64,000 nucleotides of DNA, taken from positions 423,646 to 487,645 of the forward strand of contig NZ_LMOO01000005.1 of assembly GCF_001424195.1 (NCBI RefSeq), in the 5' to 3' direction. Shown one piece after another: positions 24,689 to 33,991 of the stretch. A program made the position numbers and the translations under genes. The DNA comes from Cellulomonas sp. Leaf334. Its GTDB lineage: Bacteria; Actinomycetota; Actinomycetes; Actinomycetales; Cellulomonadaceae. Positions within the stretch are counted from its first letter, which is position 1. Every line of letters begins with the position of its first letter. The notes beneath the pieces are model-generated. The model was not told the DNA's origin, searched no databases, and saw nothing but the letters and a program-made list of their open reading frames with translations.

Positions 24689-25926
24689 GCGCCCCGGCGG
24701 CCGAGGCGGCCCGTCGCGCCCGCATCGCGGTCTCCGCCGGCTTCGCCGGCCAAGGGTTCGCCTACGCCACCGTGCTGACGAGCCTCGACGGGTTCAAGGA
24801 CCGGTACGGCGTCGACGACGGACAGGTCACGCTCGTCGTCCTCGGCGTCTGCCTCATGGCCGCGCTCGGCACGGTCGTGGCCGACCGGGTCGCCCGCACC
24901 GCCGGAGGCAGCCGCGTCGTCCTCGGCTCGGGCCTCCTGATCGTCGCGGCCGCCGTCGTCGTCGCGGCGATCGCCCCCGTGTTCGCCGTGCTGGCCCTCG
25001 GGTTCGCGGTGTACGGCGTCGGGCTCGGCATGGTCGACGCCGGCACCAACATGCAGGCCGTCGCCATCCAGCGCGAGTACGGGCGGTCCCTGCTCACCGG
25101 GTTCTACGCGTCCTGGTCCGTCGGCGGGATCGCCGGAGCCGTGTTCGTCGCGGTGACGGTCGGCCGAACGCCCACCGACCCGGTCGCCGTCGCCCTGCTC
25201 GCCGGGACGCTCGTCGCGGTCCTCGCGGCGGTCGGCGTGCTGCGCGCCGGGTGGCGCGTGACCGTGCCGGTCCGTGCCGACGGCGTCGCCACCCCCGACG
25301 AAGCCCTGGCGCTGCCGGTCGCAGGCGGCGGCAAGCCCGTCGTGCCCTGGGGCGCCGTCCTCCTGCTCGGGCTCGGCGTGGTCGCCTTCTACATCGCCGA
25401 CACCGCCATCTCCACCTGGAGCACCATCTACCTCGGCGACGTCCTCCTCGCGGCCGCGTCCTTCGCGCCCCTGGGCTACGCCGCCTATCTCACGACCACG
25501 CTGGCGTCGCGCCTGGCAGGCGACCCGCTCGTGCGGCGCTGGGGTCGCGTGATCGTGCTGCGCGCCGCCGCGATCGTCGGTGCCGCCGGGCTCGTGCTCG
25601 TCGTCCTGGCCCCCGGACCGTGGGCGGGCCTGGCCGGGTTCGCGGTGGCCGGTGCAGGCCTCGGCGTGATCGCCCCCCTGTGCTTCTCGGCGGCGGGAGA
25701 CCTCGCACCCGGGCACGCGGACGCGGTCGTGGCGCGGCTGAACGTCTTCAACTACGTCGGGGCGGTGCTCGGCGGCGTGCTCGTCGGAGCCATCGGCAGC
25801 ACGTCGTCCCTGCAGTACGGGTTCGTCGTCCCGATCGTCCTCGTGGTCGTCGTCGCGATCCTCGCCGGCCGCTTCGGCGTCACCCGGCACGCGGACAGCC
25901 CCGTCACCGCGGGAGCGGATGCATGA
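24685..25926 (+). CDS. Major facilitator superfamily transporter
   Basis: The 413-residue protein has about twelve membrane segments in two halves. A loop with VADRVARTAGGSRVVLGSGLL follows segment 2. The pattern resembles FucP/YbjJ-like MFS members, but the substrate is not determined. It starts at a GTG overlapping the tetR stop and ends in an ATGA overlap with the racemase-like gene. The three genes therefore form one tightly coupled operon. Confidence 0.88.
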   Translation: MSAPAAEAARRARIAVSAGFAGQGFAYATVLTSLDGFKDRYGVDDGQVTLVVLGVCLMAALGTVVADRVARTAGGSRVVLGSGLLIVAAAVVVAAIAPVFAVLALGFAVYGVGLGMVDAGTNMQAVAIQREYGRSLLTGFYASWSVGGIAGAVFVAVTVGRTPTDPVAVALLAGTLVAVLAAVGVLRAGWRVTVPVRADGVATPDEALALPVAGGGKPVVPWGAVLLLGLGVVAFYIADTAISTWSTIYLGDVLLAAASFAPLGYAAYLTTTLASRLAGDPLVRRWGRVIVLRAAAIVGAAGLVLVVLAPGPWAGLAGFAVAGAGLGVIAPLCFSAAGDLAPGHADAVVARLNVFNYVGAVLGGVLVGAIGSTSSLQYGFVVPIVLVVVVAILAGRFGVTRHADSPVTAGADA

Positions 25927-27107
25927 CCCGCACCCTCGGCGAGCGTCTCGACGAGGCGACGCGGGGCCTGGCCGCGCCCCTGGCCGTGGTGGACCTCGAC
26001 GCCCTCGACGCGAACGCCGCCGACCTCGTGGACCGGGCCGGGGGGACGCCCGTCCGCGTGGCCAGCAAGTCCGTGCGCGTCCGGCACGTCCTCGAGCGGG
26101 TCCTCGCGCTCCCTGGGTTCGCCGGGGTCATGGGCTACTCCGTGCGCGAGGCGCTCTGGTTGGTCGCGCAGGGGGTCGACGACGTCCTGCTCGGGTACCC
26201 GAGCGTCGACATCGGGGCGCTCGACGCCCTCGCCGCGGACCCCGTCGCCGCCCGGGCCGTCACGCTCATGGTCGACGACGCCGCGCAGGTCGAGCTGGCC
26301 GCCCGCGCCGCCGACGCCCACGGCACCACGCTGCGCCTGTGCCTCGACGTCGACGCGTCCCTCAAGGTCCGGATCGGTCCGCTGGCCGCCCACCTCGGCG
26401 TCCGGCGCTCACCCGTGCACTCCGCTGCCGACGCCGGCGCGCTCGCCGCCGTGATCGCCCGCCGGTCCGGGGTCGACGTCGTCGGGGTGATGTTCTACGA
26501 GGCCCAGGTGGCCGGGCTGCCCGACACCTCGCCCGCCGTCCGCGCCGTCAAGCGGCTGTCGATCCGGGACCTGGCCGTCCGCCGCGCCGCCGTCGTCGAT
26601 GCCGTGCAGTCCGCCGTCGGCCACGAGCTGTCCCTGGTCAACTCCGGCGGCTCCGGCTCCGTGGCCTCCAGCGCCGCCGACCCCGTCGTCACCGAGGTCA
26701 CCGCCGGCTCCGGCCTGTTCGTGCCCACCCTGTTCGACGCCTACCGGTCGTTCACCCCCCGACCCGCCGCGTTCTTCGGCCTCGACGTCGTCCGCATCCC
26801 CGGGCCCGGCTTCGCGACCGTCTTCGGCGGCGGGTACATCGCCTCCGGTCCTGCCACGAAGTCCCGTCAGCCGCGCCCCGTCTGGCCCGGTGGGCTGGCG
26901 CTGACCAGCCGCGAGGGCGCCGGCGAGGTGCAGACACCGCTGCGCCTGTCCGGCGGTGCGGATCTGCGCGTCGGGGACCGGGTCTGGTTCCGGCACGCCA
27001 AGTCCGGCGAGGTCATGGAGCGCTTCGAGCAGGTCCACCTGGTCCGCGACACCACGATCGAGACCACGGTCCCGACGTACCGCGGCGAGCACCACACGTT
27101 CGGCTGA
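25923..27107 (+). CDS. PLP-dependent alanine-racemase-like enzyme (amino acid deaminase/aldolase family)
   Basis: About 394 residues. The N-terminal TIM-barrel domain is of the alanine racemase type: PLAVVDLDALDANAADLV, then VRVASKSVRVRHVL with the lysine near residue 45 expected to bind PLP. The C-terminal domain resembles D-threonine-aldolase/D-serine-dehydratase-like proteins (VVRIPGPGFATVFGGGYI, RVGDRVWFRHAKSGEVMERF). Members act on D-amino acids or hydroxy amino acids. Here it is coupled to an MFS carrier and TetR, opposite a sugar-lactone oxidase, an odd pairing whose pathway is unknown. Confidence 0.82.
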   Translation: MTRTLGERLDEATRGLAAPLAVVDLDALDANAADLVDRAGGTPVRVASKSVRVRHVLERVLALPGFAGVMGYSVREALWLVAQGVDDVLLGYPSVDIGALDALAADPVAARAVTLMVDDAAQVELAARAADAHGTTLRLCLDVDASLKVRIGPLAAHLGVRRSPVHSAADAGALAAVIARRSGVDVVGVMFYEAQVAGLPDTSPAVRAVKRLSIRDLAVRRAAVVDAVQSAVGHELSLVNSGGSGSVASSAADPVVTEVTAGSGLFVPTLFDAYRSFTPRPAAFFGLDVVRIPGPGFATVFGGGYIASGPATKSRQPRPVWPGGLALTSREGAGEVQTPLRLSGGADLRVGDRVWFRHAKSGEVMERFEQVHLVRDTTIETTVPTYRGEHHTFG

Positions 27108-27155
27108 CCAGCCCCACCCGCACCCCCTCCCCACCCACCGCACGCGGTCCACGGA

Positions 27156-27197
27156 CGTCCGCACTCCTGCGGGTTCCAGCCCCATCGAGTGCGGACG
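27156..27197. repeat. Palindromic repeat copy C (11-bp arms)
   Basis: CGTCCGCACTC (27156-27166) pairs perfectly with 27187-27197. The loop contains GGGTTCCAGCCC, which forms an inner hairpin as in copy B. It lies between the racemase-like gene and cysS. Confidence 0.88.
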
Positions 27198-27217
27198 GTG
27201 TGCCCTCACGGGCGGGG

Positions 27218-27261
27218 ACGTCCGCGCTCCTGCGGGTTCCAGCCCTGTCGGGTGCGGACGT
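27218..27261. repeat. Palindromic repeat copy D (12-bp arms with wobble pairs)
   Basis: ACGTCCGCGCTC (27218-27229) pairs with 27250-27261. The two positions that differ from the consensus still pair as G-U in RNA. The loop again holds GGGTTCCAGCCC. It follows copy C by 20 bases, the same paired arrangement as copies A and B. Confidence 0.85.
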
Positions 27262-27322
27262 CGTGCGGGAGGAGGCTGGGGGTGTCGGTCCTGGTGCGGG
27301 AGGCGCGGGGGTTGCGCGCCGG

Positions 27323-27328
27323 TAGCCT
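27323..27328 (+). promoter_or_regulatory. cysS -10 element TAGCCT (leaderless)
   Basis: TAGCCT ends six bases before the cysS GTG, so transcription should start at or next to the start codon. No ribosome-binding site is present, in line with a leaderless message. Confidence 0.6.
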
Positions 27329-27334
27329 TGACCG

Positions 27335-28780
27335 GTGACCCTGCGCCTCTTCGACACCGCGACCCGGACGGTGCGTGACTTCGTCCCACTCGTGCCGAAC
27401 GAGGTGGGCATCTACCTGTGCGGTGCCACGGTGCAGGCGCCACCGCACATCGGGCACCTCCGGTCCGGCATCGCCTTCGACGTGCTGGTGCGCTGGCTGC
27501 GGCGGACGGGGCACCGCGTCACGCTGGTGCGCAACGTCACCGACATCGACGACAAGATCCTGGCCAAGGCCGCCGACGCCGGCGAGCCGTGGTGGGCGTG
27601 GGCGGCGACGAACGAGCGGGCGTTCACCGCGGCCTACGACGCGCTCGGCGTGCTGCCGCCCAGCTACGAGCCGCGGGCCACCGGCCACGTGCCCGCGATG
27701 GTCGAGCTGATGGACCGGCTGGTCGACACGGGCCACGCGTACACGACCGGCCCCGGCGACGTGTGGTTCGACGTCCGCAGCTACCCCGAGTACGGCGCGC
27801 TGACCAACCAGCGGGTCGACGACATGATCCCCGCGCCGGACGGCACCGTCGACGACGACGCCAAGCGCGACCCCCGTGACTTCGCCCTCTGGAAGGCGGC
27901 CAAGCCGGGCGAGCCGGAGAGTGCGTCCTGGGACACCCCGTTCGGCCGCGGCCGGCCGGGCTGGCACCTCGAGTGCTCCGCGATGGCGCAGCGGTACCTG
28001 GGGGAGTCCTTCGACATCCACGGGGGCGGGCTCGACCTGCGCTTCCCGCACCACGAGAACGAGCAGGCCCAGTCACGGGCCGCGGGGTACGGGTTCGCGC
28101 AGTACTGGCTGCACAACGGCTGGGTCACGCAGAGCGGCGCGAAGATGAGCAAGTCGCTCGGCAACGGCCTGCTCGTCACCGTCGTGCTGGCCAAGGAGCG
28201 TGCCGCGGTCCTGCGCTACGCCATGACCGCCGTGCAGTACAGCTCGATGCTCGAGTGGACCGACGACACCCTGCGCGAGGCCGAGGCCACCTGGGACCGT
28301 CTCGCGGGCTTCGTCGAGCGCGCCGCCGAGAAGGTGGGGGTGGCCGACGACGCCGAGATCGCCGGTGTCGAGCTGCCCGCCGAGTTCGTCGCCGCGATGG
28401 ACGACGACCTCAACGTGCCCGCCGCGCTCGCGGTCGTGCACGAGCACCTGCGCACCGGCAACTCCGCGCTCGCGCGCGGAGAGCTGGACGAGTCCCGCAC
28501 CGCGATGGTGGTGCTGCGGGCCATGCTCGACGTCCTGGGCCTCGACCCGGGCGGCAGCCAGTGGCGCGCCCACGGCAGCGACGCGCGCTACGCCCGCGCG
28601 CTGGAGTCCGTCGTCGCCGCCGAGCTGGAGGCCCGCGCGCAGGCGCGAGCCGCCCGCGACTTCGCCACGTCCGACGCGATCCGGGACCGCCTCGCCGCGG
28701 CCGGCATCGTCGTCGAGGACTCATCTACCGGAGCGCGCTGGTCACTCGCCGCGCGCTCCGACCACGAACAGGAGAACTGA
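27335..28780 (+). CDS. cysS: Cysteinyl-tRNA synthetase
   Basis: The 481-residue enzyme has the zinc- and ATP-binding class I pattern: [19 protein letters not shown] (Cys ligand and a HIGH-like HIGH motif), WHLECSAMA with a second zinc Cys, HHENEQAQS with zinc ligands, and [11 protein letters not shown] (KMSKS). The C-terminal DALR-like helical domain reaches residue 460. It charges tRNA-Cys. Its length and DALR domain distinguish it from the mycothiol ligase MshC. It is followed by rlmB two bases after its stop. In mycobacteria this pair follows ispF directly. Confidence 0.96.
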   Translation: MTLRLFDTATRTVRDFVPLVPNEVGIYLCGATVQAPPHIGHLRSGIAFDVLVRWLRRTGHRVTLVRNVTDIDDKILAKAADAGEPWWAWAATNERAFTAAYDALGVLPPSYEPRATGHVPAMVELMDRLVDTGHAYTTGPGDVWFDVRSYPEYGALTNQRVDDMIPAPDGTVDDDAKRDPRDFALWKAAKPGEPESASWDTPFGRGRPGWHLECSAMAQRYLGESFDIHGGGLDLRFPHHENEQAQSRAAGYGFAQYWLHNGWVTQSGAKMSKSLGNGLLVTVVLAKERAAVLRYAMTAVQYSSMLEWTDDTLREAEATWDRLAGFVERAAEKVGVADDAEIAGVELPAEFVAAMDDDLNVPAALAVVHEHLRTGNSALARGELDESRTAMVVLRAMLDVLGLDPGGSQWRAHGSDARYARALESVVAAELEARAQARAARDFATSDAIRDRLAAAGIVVEDSSTGARWSLAARSDHEQEN

Positions 28781-28782
28781 AC

Positions 28783-29790
28783 ATGGCCGGAAACTCTGAG
28801 CGTCGCGGCGCCGTCCGCAAGGGCGGCTCCAAGAAGGTCGCCAGCGCGGGGACGGGCGGCAAGAACCGCCGGTCCCTGGAGGGCAGGGGGCCGACCCCGA
28901 AGGCGGAGGACCGCGAGTACCACCCCGCGCACAAGGCGAAGGTCGCCGCGGAGCGCCGGGCGGTCGCCGGGACGCGCGGTACGTCGGGTCGCCAGTCGGC
29001 CGGCGCGAGCCGGAGCGCCGGCGGGTCCAAGGGTGGTCGCAAGAGCTCGACGCACGAGATCGTCTCCGGCCGGAACTCGGTCGTCGAGGCGCTCCGCGCG
29101 GGCATCCCCGTGTCGACCGTGTACATCGCATCCCGGTTGGAGGGCGACGACCGCACGCGCGAGATCATCAGCGCCGCGGGGAACTCGAACTACCCGCTGC
29201 TCGAGGTCAGCCGCGCCGAGCTCGACCGCCTCACGGACGGGTCGGTGCACCAGGGTGTCGCCATCCAGGTGCCGCCGTACGCGTACGCGGACGACGACGA
29301 CCTGCTGGACGCTGCGGCCGAGTCGGACCGCCCGGCCCTCATCGTCGCGCTCGACGGCGTGACCGACCCTCGCAACCTGGGCGCCGTCCTGCGGTCCGCC
29401 GGCGCGTTCGGCGCGCACGGCGTGCTGGTGCCCGAGCGGCGTGCGGCAGGCGTGACCGCGTCGGCGTGGAAGGTGTCCGCGGGTGCCGCGGCGCGCGTCC
29501 CGGTCGCCCGGGTGACCAACCTCGTCCGGACCCTGCAGGGGCTCAAGGCGGCGGGCGTGTTCGTCGTCGGGCTCGACGGGGGCGGCGACGTGTCGATCAC
29601 CGACCTGCCCTACGCGACGGACCCCCTGGTGCTGGTCGTCGGTTCGGAGGGCAAGGGGCTGTCGCGACTCGTCCGCGAGCAGTGCGACGCCATCGCGTCG
29701 ATCCCGATCGCGTCGGCCGTCGAGTCGCTCAACGCCGGCGTGGCCGCGGGCATCGCGCTGTTCGAGGTTGCCCGCCAACGCGCGGTCTGA
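28783..29790 (+). CDS. rlmB: 23S rRNA (guanosine-2'-O)-methyltransferase RlmB-like, TrmH/SpoU family
   Basis: About 335 residues. A basic, low-complexity N-terminal tail of some 85 residues (Lys/Arg/Gly/Ser) is followed by the substrate-binding domain (EIVSGRNSVVEALRAGIPVS) and the SpoU knot. The knot carries the motifs ALDGVTDPRNLGAVLRSAGAFG, LVVGSEGKGLSRLVREQCD and IPIASAVESLNAGVAAGIAL. It methylates a guanosine ribose of 23S rRNA. AGGAGAA precedes the ATG. The long basic tail is typical of actinobacterial members. Confidence 0.93.
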   Translation: MAGNSERRGAVRKGGSKKVASAGTGGKNRRSLEGRGPTPKAEDREYHPAHKAKVAAERRAVAGTRGTSGRQSAGASRSAGGSKGGRKSSTHEIVSGRNSVVEALRAGIPVSTVYIASRLEGDDRTREIISAAGNSNYPLLEVSRAELDRLTDGSVHQGVAIQVPPYAYADDDDLLDAAAESDRPALIVALDGVTDPRNLGAVLRSAGAFGAHGVLVPERRAAGVTASAWKVSAGAAARVPVARVTNLVRTLQGLKAAGVFVVGLDGGGDVSITDLPYATDPLVLVVGSEGKGLSRLVREQCDAIASIPIASAVESLNAGVAAGIALFEVARQRAV

Positions 29791-29797
29791 GGGTCGG

Positions 29798-31084
29798 TCA
29801 GCCGATGATCTGGTCCGGGTCGATCTGCGGGAACATGTCGGTGTCCGGGATCTCGCCCGCCTGCACACCGAGGATCGCCTGCTCGTCGGGACGCGTCGGC
29901 AGGATGTTCTTCACGTAGCTCTTCGCGGCCTGCGCCATGGGCACGTCACGCCCCTGCTGCTCGGACAGGTACCACCGGTGGTCCAGCAGCTCGTGGTAGA
30001 TCTGCGCGGGCTCGAGCTTGCCGCGCAGGTCCCGGGGGACGCTGCGCACCGCGGGCTCGAAGATCTCGGTCAGCCAGTCGTGCGCGACGAACGACTCGTC
30101 CTCGCGCTGCCGGTCGGTGGCCGCGCGGTACTCGTCGAGGTCGTTGAGGAGCCGGCGGGCCTGGTTCTCCTGCACGTCGAGCCCGGTGAGCCGCATGAGC
30201 CGGCGGGAGTGGTGGCCCGCGTCGACGACCTTCGGCTGGATCCGCACGCTGGTGCCGTCGACGTCCGTGGTGATGTCGAGCTCGCCGACGTCGAACCCGA
30301 GGTCGTTGAGGCGGTCGATGCGGGCCTGCACCCGCCAGCGGTCCCCGAACGTGAACGACTCGGACTCCGTGAGGGCGCGCCAGAGCTCGCCGTACCGCTC
30401 GGCGAGGGCGTCCCCGATGGCGACCGCGTCGACGTCCTCCTCGAGGAACTCGCCGGCCTGCAGGTCCATGAGCTCGCCGATGATGTTGACGCGGGCGACC
30501 TCCAGGTCGTAGCCGCGCTGACCGTCGGAGAGCTTGTCGTGCAGGTCACCCGTCTCGGCGTCGACCAGGTACGCGGCGAACGTCTCGGCGTCCCGGCGGA
30601 ACAGCGTGTTCGACAGGGACACGTCGCCCCAGTAGAAGCCCACCAGGTGCAGCCGGACGAGGAGCACCGCGAGGGCGTCGATGAGCCGCGTGGCCGTGTC
30701 GGGGCGCAGCGACTGGCTGAACAGTGCGCGATAGGGGAGCGAGAACGAGAGGTGCTTGGTGATGAGCACCGCTTCCAGCCGCTCGCCGTCGGGGTCGGAG
30801 CGGCCGGTGATGACACCGACCGGCTCCACGCTCGGGACGTCGAGGCGACGCAGCTGGCGCAGCAGCTCGTACTCCCGGTAGGCCACCGTCTCGCCGATCT
30901 CCTTGACGGCGACGACCCGGCCGGACATCTTGGCGAACCGCACGATGTGCCGGGAGATGCCGCGGGGCAGGGCGGCGAGCGTCTCGGCCGGCCAGTCCTC
31001 GAGCGGGATGTGCCACGGCAGGTCGAGCAGGGCGGGGTCGGGCGAGGCCGCGGTGATCTGCAGGCGCTGCGGCGTCGGGCTCAT
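29798..31084 (-). CDS. DUF4032 domain protein with kinase-like N-terminal region
   Basis: About 428 residues. The N-terminal part resembles lipopolysaccharide-kinase-like folds: VRFAKMSGRVVAVKEIGE has a lysine of the phosphate-binding type, and LHLVGFYWGDVSLSNTLF resembles the catalytic loop (GDVSLSN in place of HRDLKPxN). The C-terminal half is DUF4032 (from about residue 240). The role is unknown; an atypical kinase is possible. The ATG giving MSPTPQRL is chosen because upstream codons are Arg/Ser-rich and unlike coding sequence. Convergent with rlmB, eight bases between stops. Confidence 0.82.
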   Translation of the reverse strand: MSPTPQRLQITAASPDPALLDLPWHIPLEDWPAETLAALPRGISRHIVRFAKMSGRVVAVKEIGETVAYREYELLRQLRRLDVPSVEPVGVITGRSDPDGERLEAVLITKHLSFSLPYRALFSQSLRPDTATRLIDALAVLLVRLHLVGFYWGDVSLSNTLFRRDAETFAAYLVDAETGDLHDKLSDGQRGYDLEVARVNIIGELMDLQAGEFLEEDVDAVAIGDALAERYGELWRALTESESFTFGDRWRVQARIDRLNDLGFDVGELDITTDVDGTSVRIQPKVVDAGHHSRRLMRLTGLDVQENQARRLLNDLDEYRAATDRQREDESFVAHDWLTEIFEPAVRSVPRDLRGKLEPAQIYHELLDHRWYLSEQQGRDVPMAQAAKSYVKNILPTRPDEQAILGVQAGEIPDTDMFPQIDPDQIIG

Positions 31085-31155
31085 GGGCTCGATCCTCTCA
31101 GAGAACGCCGACAGGGCAGCCTGACGAAAGCGACAAGCGGGCGGGGGAGAACCAG

Positions 31156-31189
31156 CAGGGCGGCCCCGGCCGAAGCCGGGACCGCCCTG
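31156..31189 (-). terminator. Hairpin terminator after the sugar ATPase gene
   Basis: A 15-base stem (31156-31170 with 31175-31189) has one C-A mismatch and the tetraloop CGAA. It begins 16 bases after the stop of the minus-strand ATPase gene. No T-tract follows. It also lies ahead of the DUF4032 start, so it insulates the two. Confidence 0.82.
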
Positions 31190-31205
31190 TCGTGTGGTGC
31201 GAAGG

Positions 31206-32333
<1,128 letters not shown>

Positions 32334-32351
32334 GGCTGATCAATCCCTTCA

Positions 32352-32369
32352 CCGGCAGGTACGTGCCGG
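32352..32369 (-). promoter_or_regulatory. Inverted repeat upstream of the sugar ATPase gene
   Basis: CCGGCA (32352-32357) and TGCCGG (32364-32369) surround GGTACG about 20 bases before the start codon. It could be an operator or a leader hairpin. A direct repeat of AGAGTGTC lies further upstream at about 32384-32399. Confidence 0.4.
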
Positions 32370-32510
32370 ACGATCCGTAGTGAAGAGTGTCAAGAGTGTC
32401 CTCGATGACACGGGCCGCTGGAGGAGGGTTCCTCCGGTGGCCCGGGGTCATCATGCCATATCGGTGTGGACCGACCACACCGGGGTGTGAGCAGGCTCAC
32501 TCACCCGCGG

Positions 32511-33989
32511 TCACCCGACCAGGACCCCGGACCCGTCGCGGAACCGGACGAGCAGGCGTCCGCCGTACTCGCTGACCTGGTCCACACCACCCGGGTCGCG
32601 GGCCAGGTGCCGTGCCACGTCGGCCACGCTCGCCAGCCGTCCGTCGGCCCGCGCGAGCCCTCGCAGGGTGCGGTCGGCGGTGACGACGACGACGAGCTCA
32701 CCGTCCGTCCCCAGGTAGACGGGTGGTGCGCCGACGTGCGCGAGCCAGTGGGACTCGCCCGTGCGGGCGTCGACCGCACGGACGTCCCGGCCCTGCGCGA
32801 CGTGGACGACGCCGTCGACGAGCAGGGCGTCGCCCGTGGTGCCGGTGAGGCGCCAGAGCTCCTCGCCGGAGGAGGCGTCGCGACCGACGAGCGCCGCCAC
32901 CCCCGCGTTCTCGCTGTCGGTGAGCAGCACGACGTCGGGTGCGCTGCCGTCGTCGACACCGAGGCGGGCAGGTCGTTCGCCGACCGGCACCCGGGTGCCG
33001 TCACGGGTGACGAGGACGCTCGCGGCGATCGCGAACGCCTGCCACGGGGTCCACACCACGGTGTCGGCCCGGGCGAGCTCGGCCCAGCCGTCGGCCTCGA
33101 CCGTCACGTCGCCGCGCGGCTCGCCGTCGGCCCCGAAGAGCCAGGCGTGCCCGCTGTCGGTCAGGAGCACCCGGTCCTCGTCGCTGGTCAGGTCGGCCTC
33201 GGAGCGGATGACCCGGTCGCCGACGCGGACGGCGTGGACCTCGGGCACGACGGGGGTCCAGCGCTGCCACCGCACGTCCCCGCTGGCCGGGTCCGTCGCG
33301 GTCAGGGCCCAGCGGACGTCACCGGCGCTGTCCCGGTGCGGCGTCGCGACGACCAGGCGCGACCCCGTCGCCGACCACAGCGAGCCGGGATCCAGGGTCG
33401 GGGAGGCGAGGGTCCTGCCGGTGGCGGGGTCGAGCACGAGCAGCGGGGTGGGGGCGCCGCCGGAGCGCACCGGGGAGACCTCCGCGGCACAGACCGCCCG
33501 GGGGCCGTCCGGGGAGGTCGTCGTCGTGCAGCGCACCCAGACCGACGGGAACTCCGAGCGGCCGCCCGGCGGCAGCGCGTCGTCGAGCGAGAACGGCACC
33601 GACCACAGGACGTCGCCCGTATCCGGGTCCGTGCCGCGCAGGTCGACGCCCCCGAGGTGGTACCGCGCGCCGATGGCCCAGTGCCCGGACGCGTCCTCGG
33701 CGACGAGCGCGCCCGCGCTCGGAGCCCACGACCGCAGCGCAGCGGGCGGGTCGTGCAGCGGGCTGAGCACCCCGGGCACGTCGGCGAGGTACTCCAGGCG
33801 CTCACGCTCGTGCGCGTCGAGTGCCGCCTGCACGGCGACGAGGCCGAGCAGGAGGGCGGCACCGGCCCCCGCGAGCCACGCGATGTGCCGTCGGACCCAG
33901 GTGGGTGGCCGGCCGGCACCGACGGCGTCGTCGTCCGTGTCCTCGAGCTCGACGGGAGCGAGGTGCGCGTGCGCGACCGGGGGAGCCAT
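32511..33989 (-). CDS. Membrane-anchored PQQ-like beta-propeller protein
   Basis: About 492 residues. A short cytosolic tail with WVRRHIAWLAG leads into one membrane helix (about residues 39-58), then an extracytoplasmic domain of repeated beta-propeller blades. Typical strands are VDARTGESHWLAHVG, DTVVWTPWQ and the DPDTGDVLWSVPF type seen in PQQ/BamB-like propellers. No PQQ-enzyme catalytic residues are evident, so a binding or scaffold role is likelier. The ATG lies two bases after the stop of its paralogue, forming a two-gene operon. Confidence 0.78.
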   Translation of the reverse strand: MAPPVAHAHLAPVELEDTDDDAVGAGRPPTWVRRHIAWLAGAGAALLLGLVAVQAALDAHERERLEYLADVPGVLSPLHDPPAALRSWAPSAGALVAEDASGHWAIGARYHLGGVDLRGTDPDTGDVLWSVPFSLDDALPPGGRSEFPSVWVRCTTTTSPDGPRAVCAAEVSPVRSGGAPTPLLVLDPATGRTLASPTLDPGSLWSATGSRLVVATPHRDSAGDVRWALTATDPASGDVRWQRWTPVVPEVHAVRVGDRVIRSEADLTSDEDRVLLTDSGHAWLFGADGEPRGDVTVEADGWAELARADTVVWTPWQAFAIAASVLVTRDGTRVPVGERPARLGVDDGSAPDVVLLTDSENAGVAALVGRDASSGEELWRLTGTTGDALLVDGVVHVAQGRDVRAVDARTGESHWLAHVGAPPVYLGTDGELVVVVTADRTLRGLARADGRLASVADVARHLARDPGGVDQVSEYGGRLLVRFRDGSGVLVG

Positions 33990-33991
33990 GG

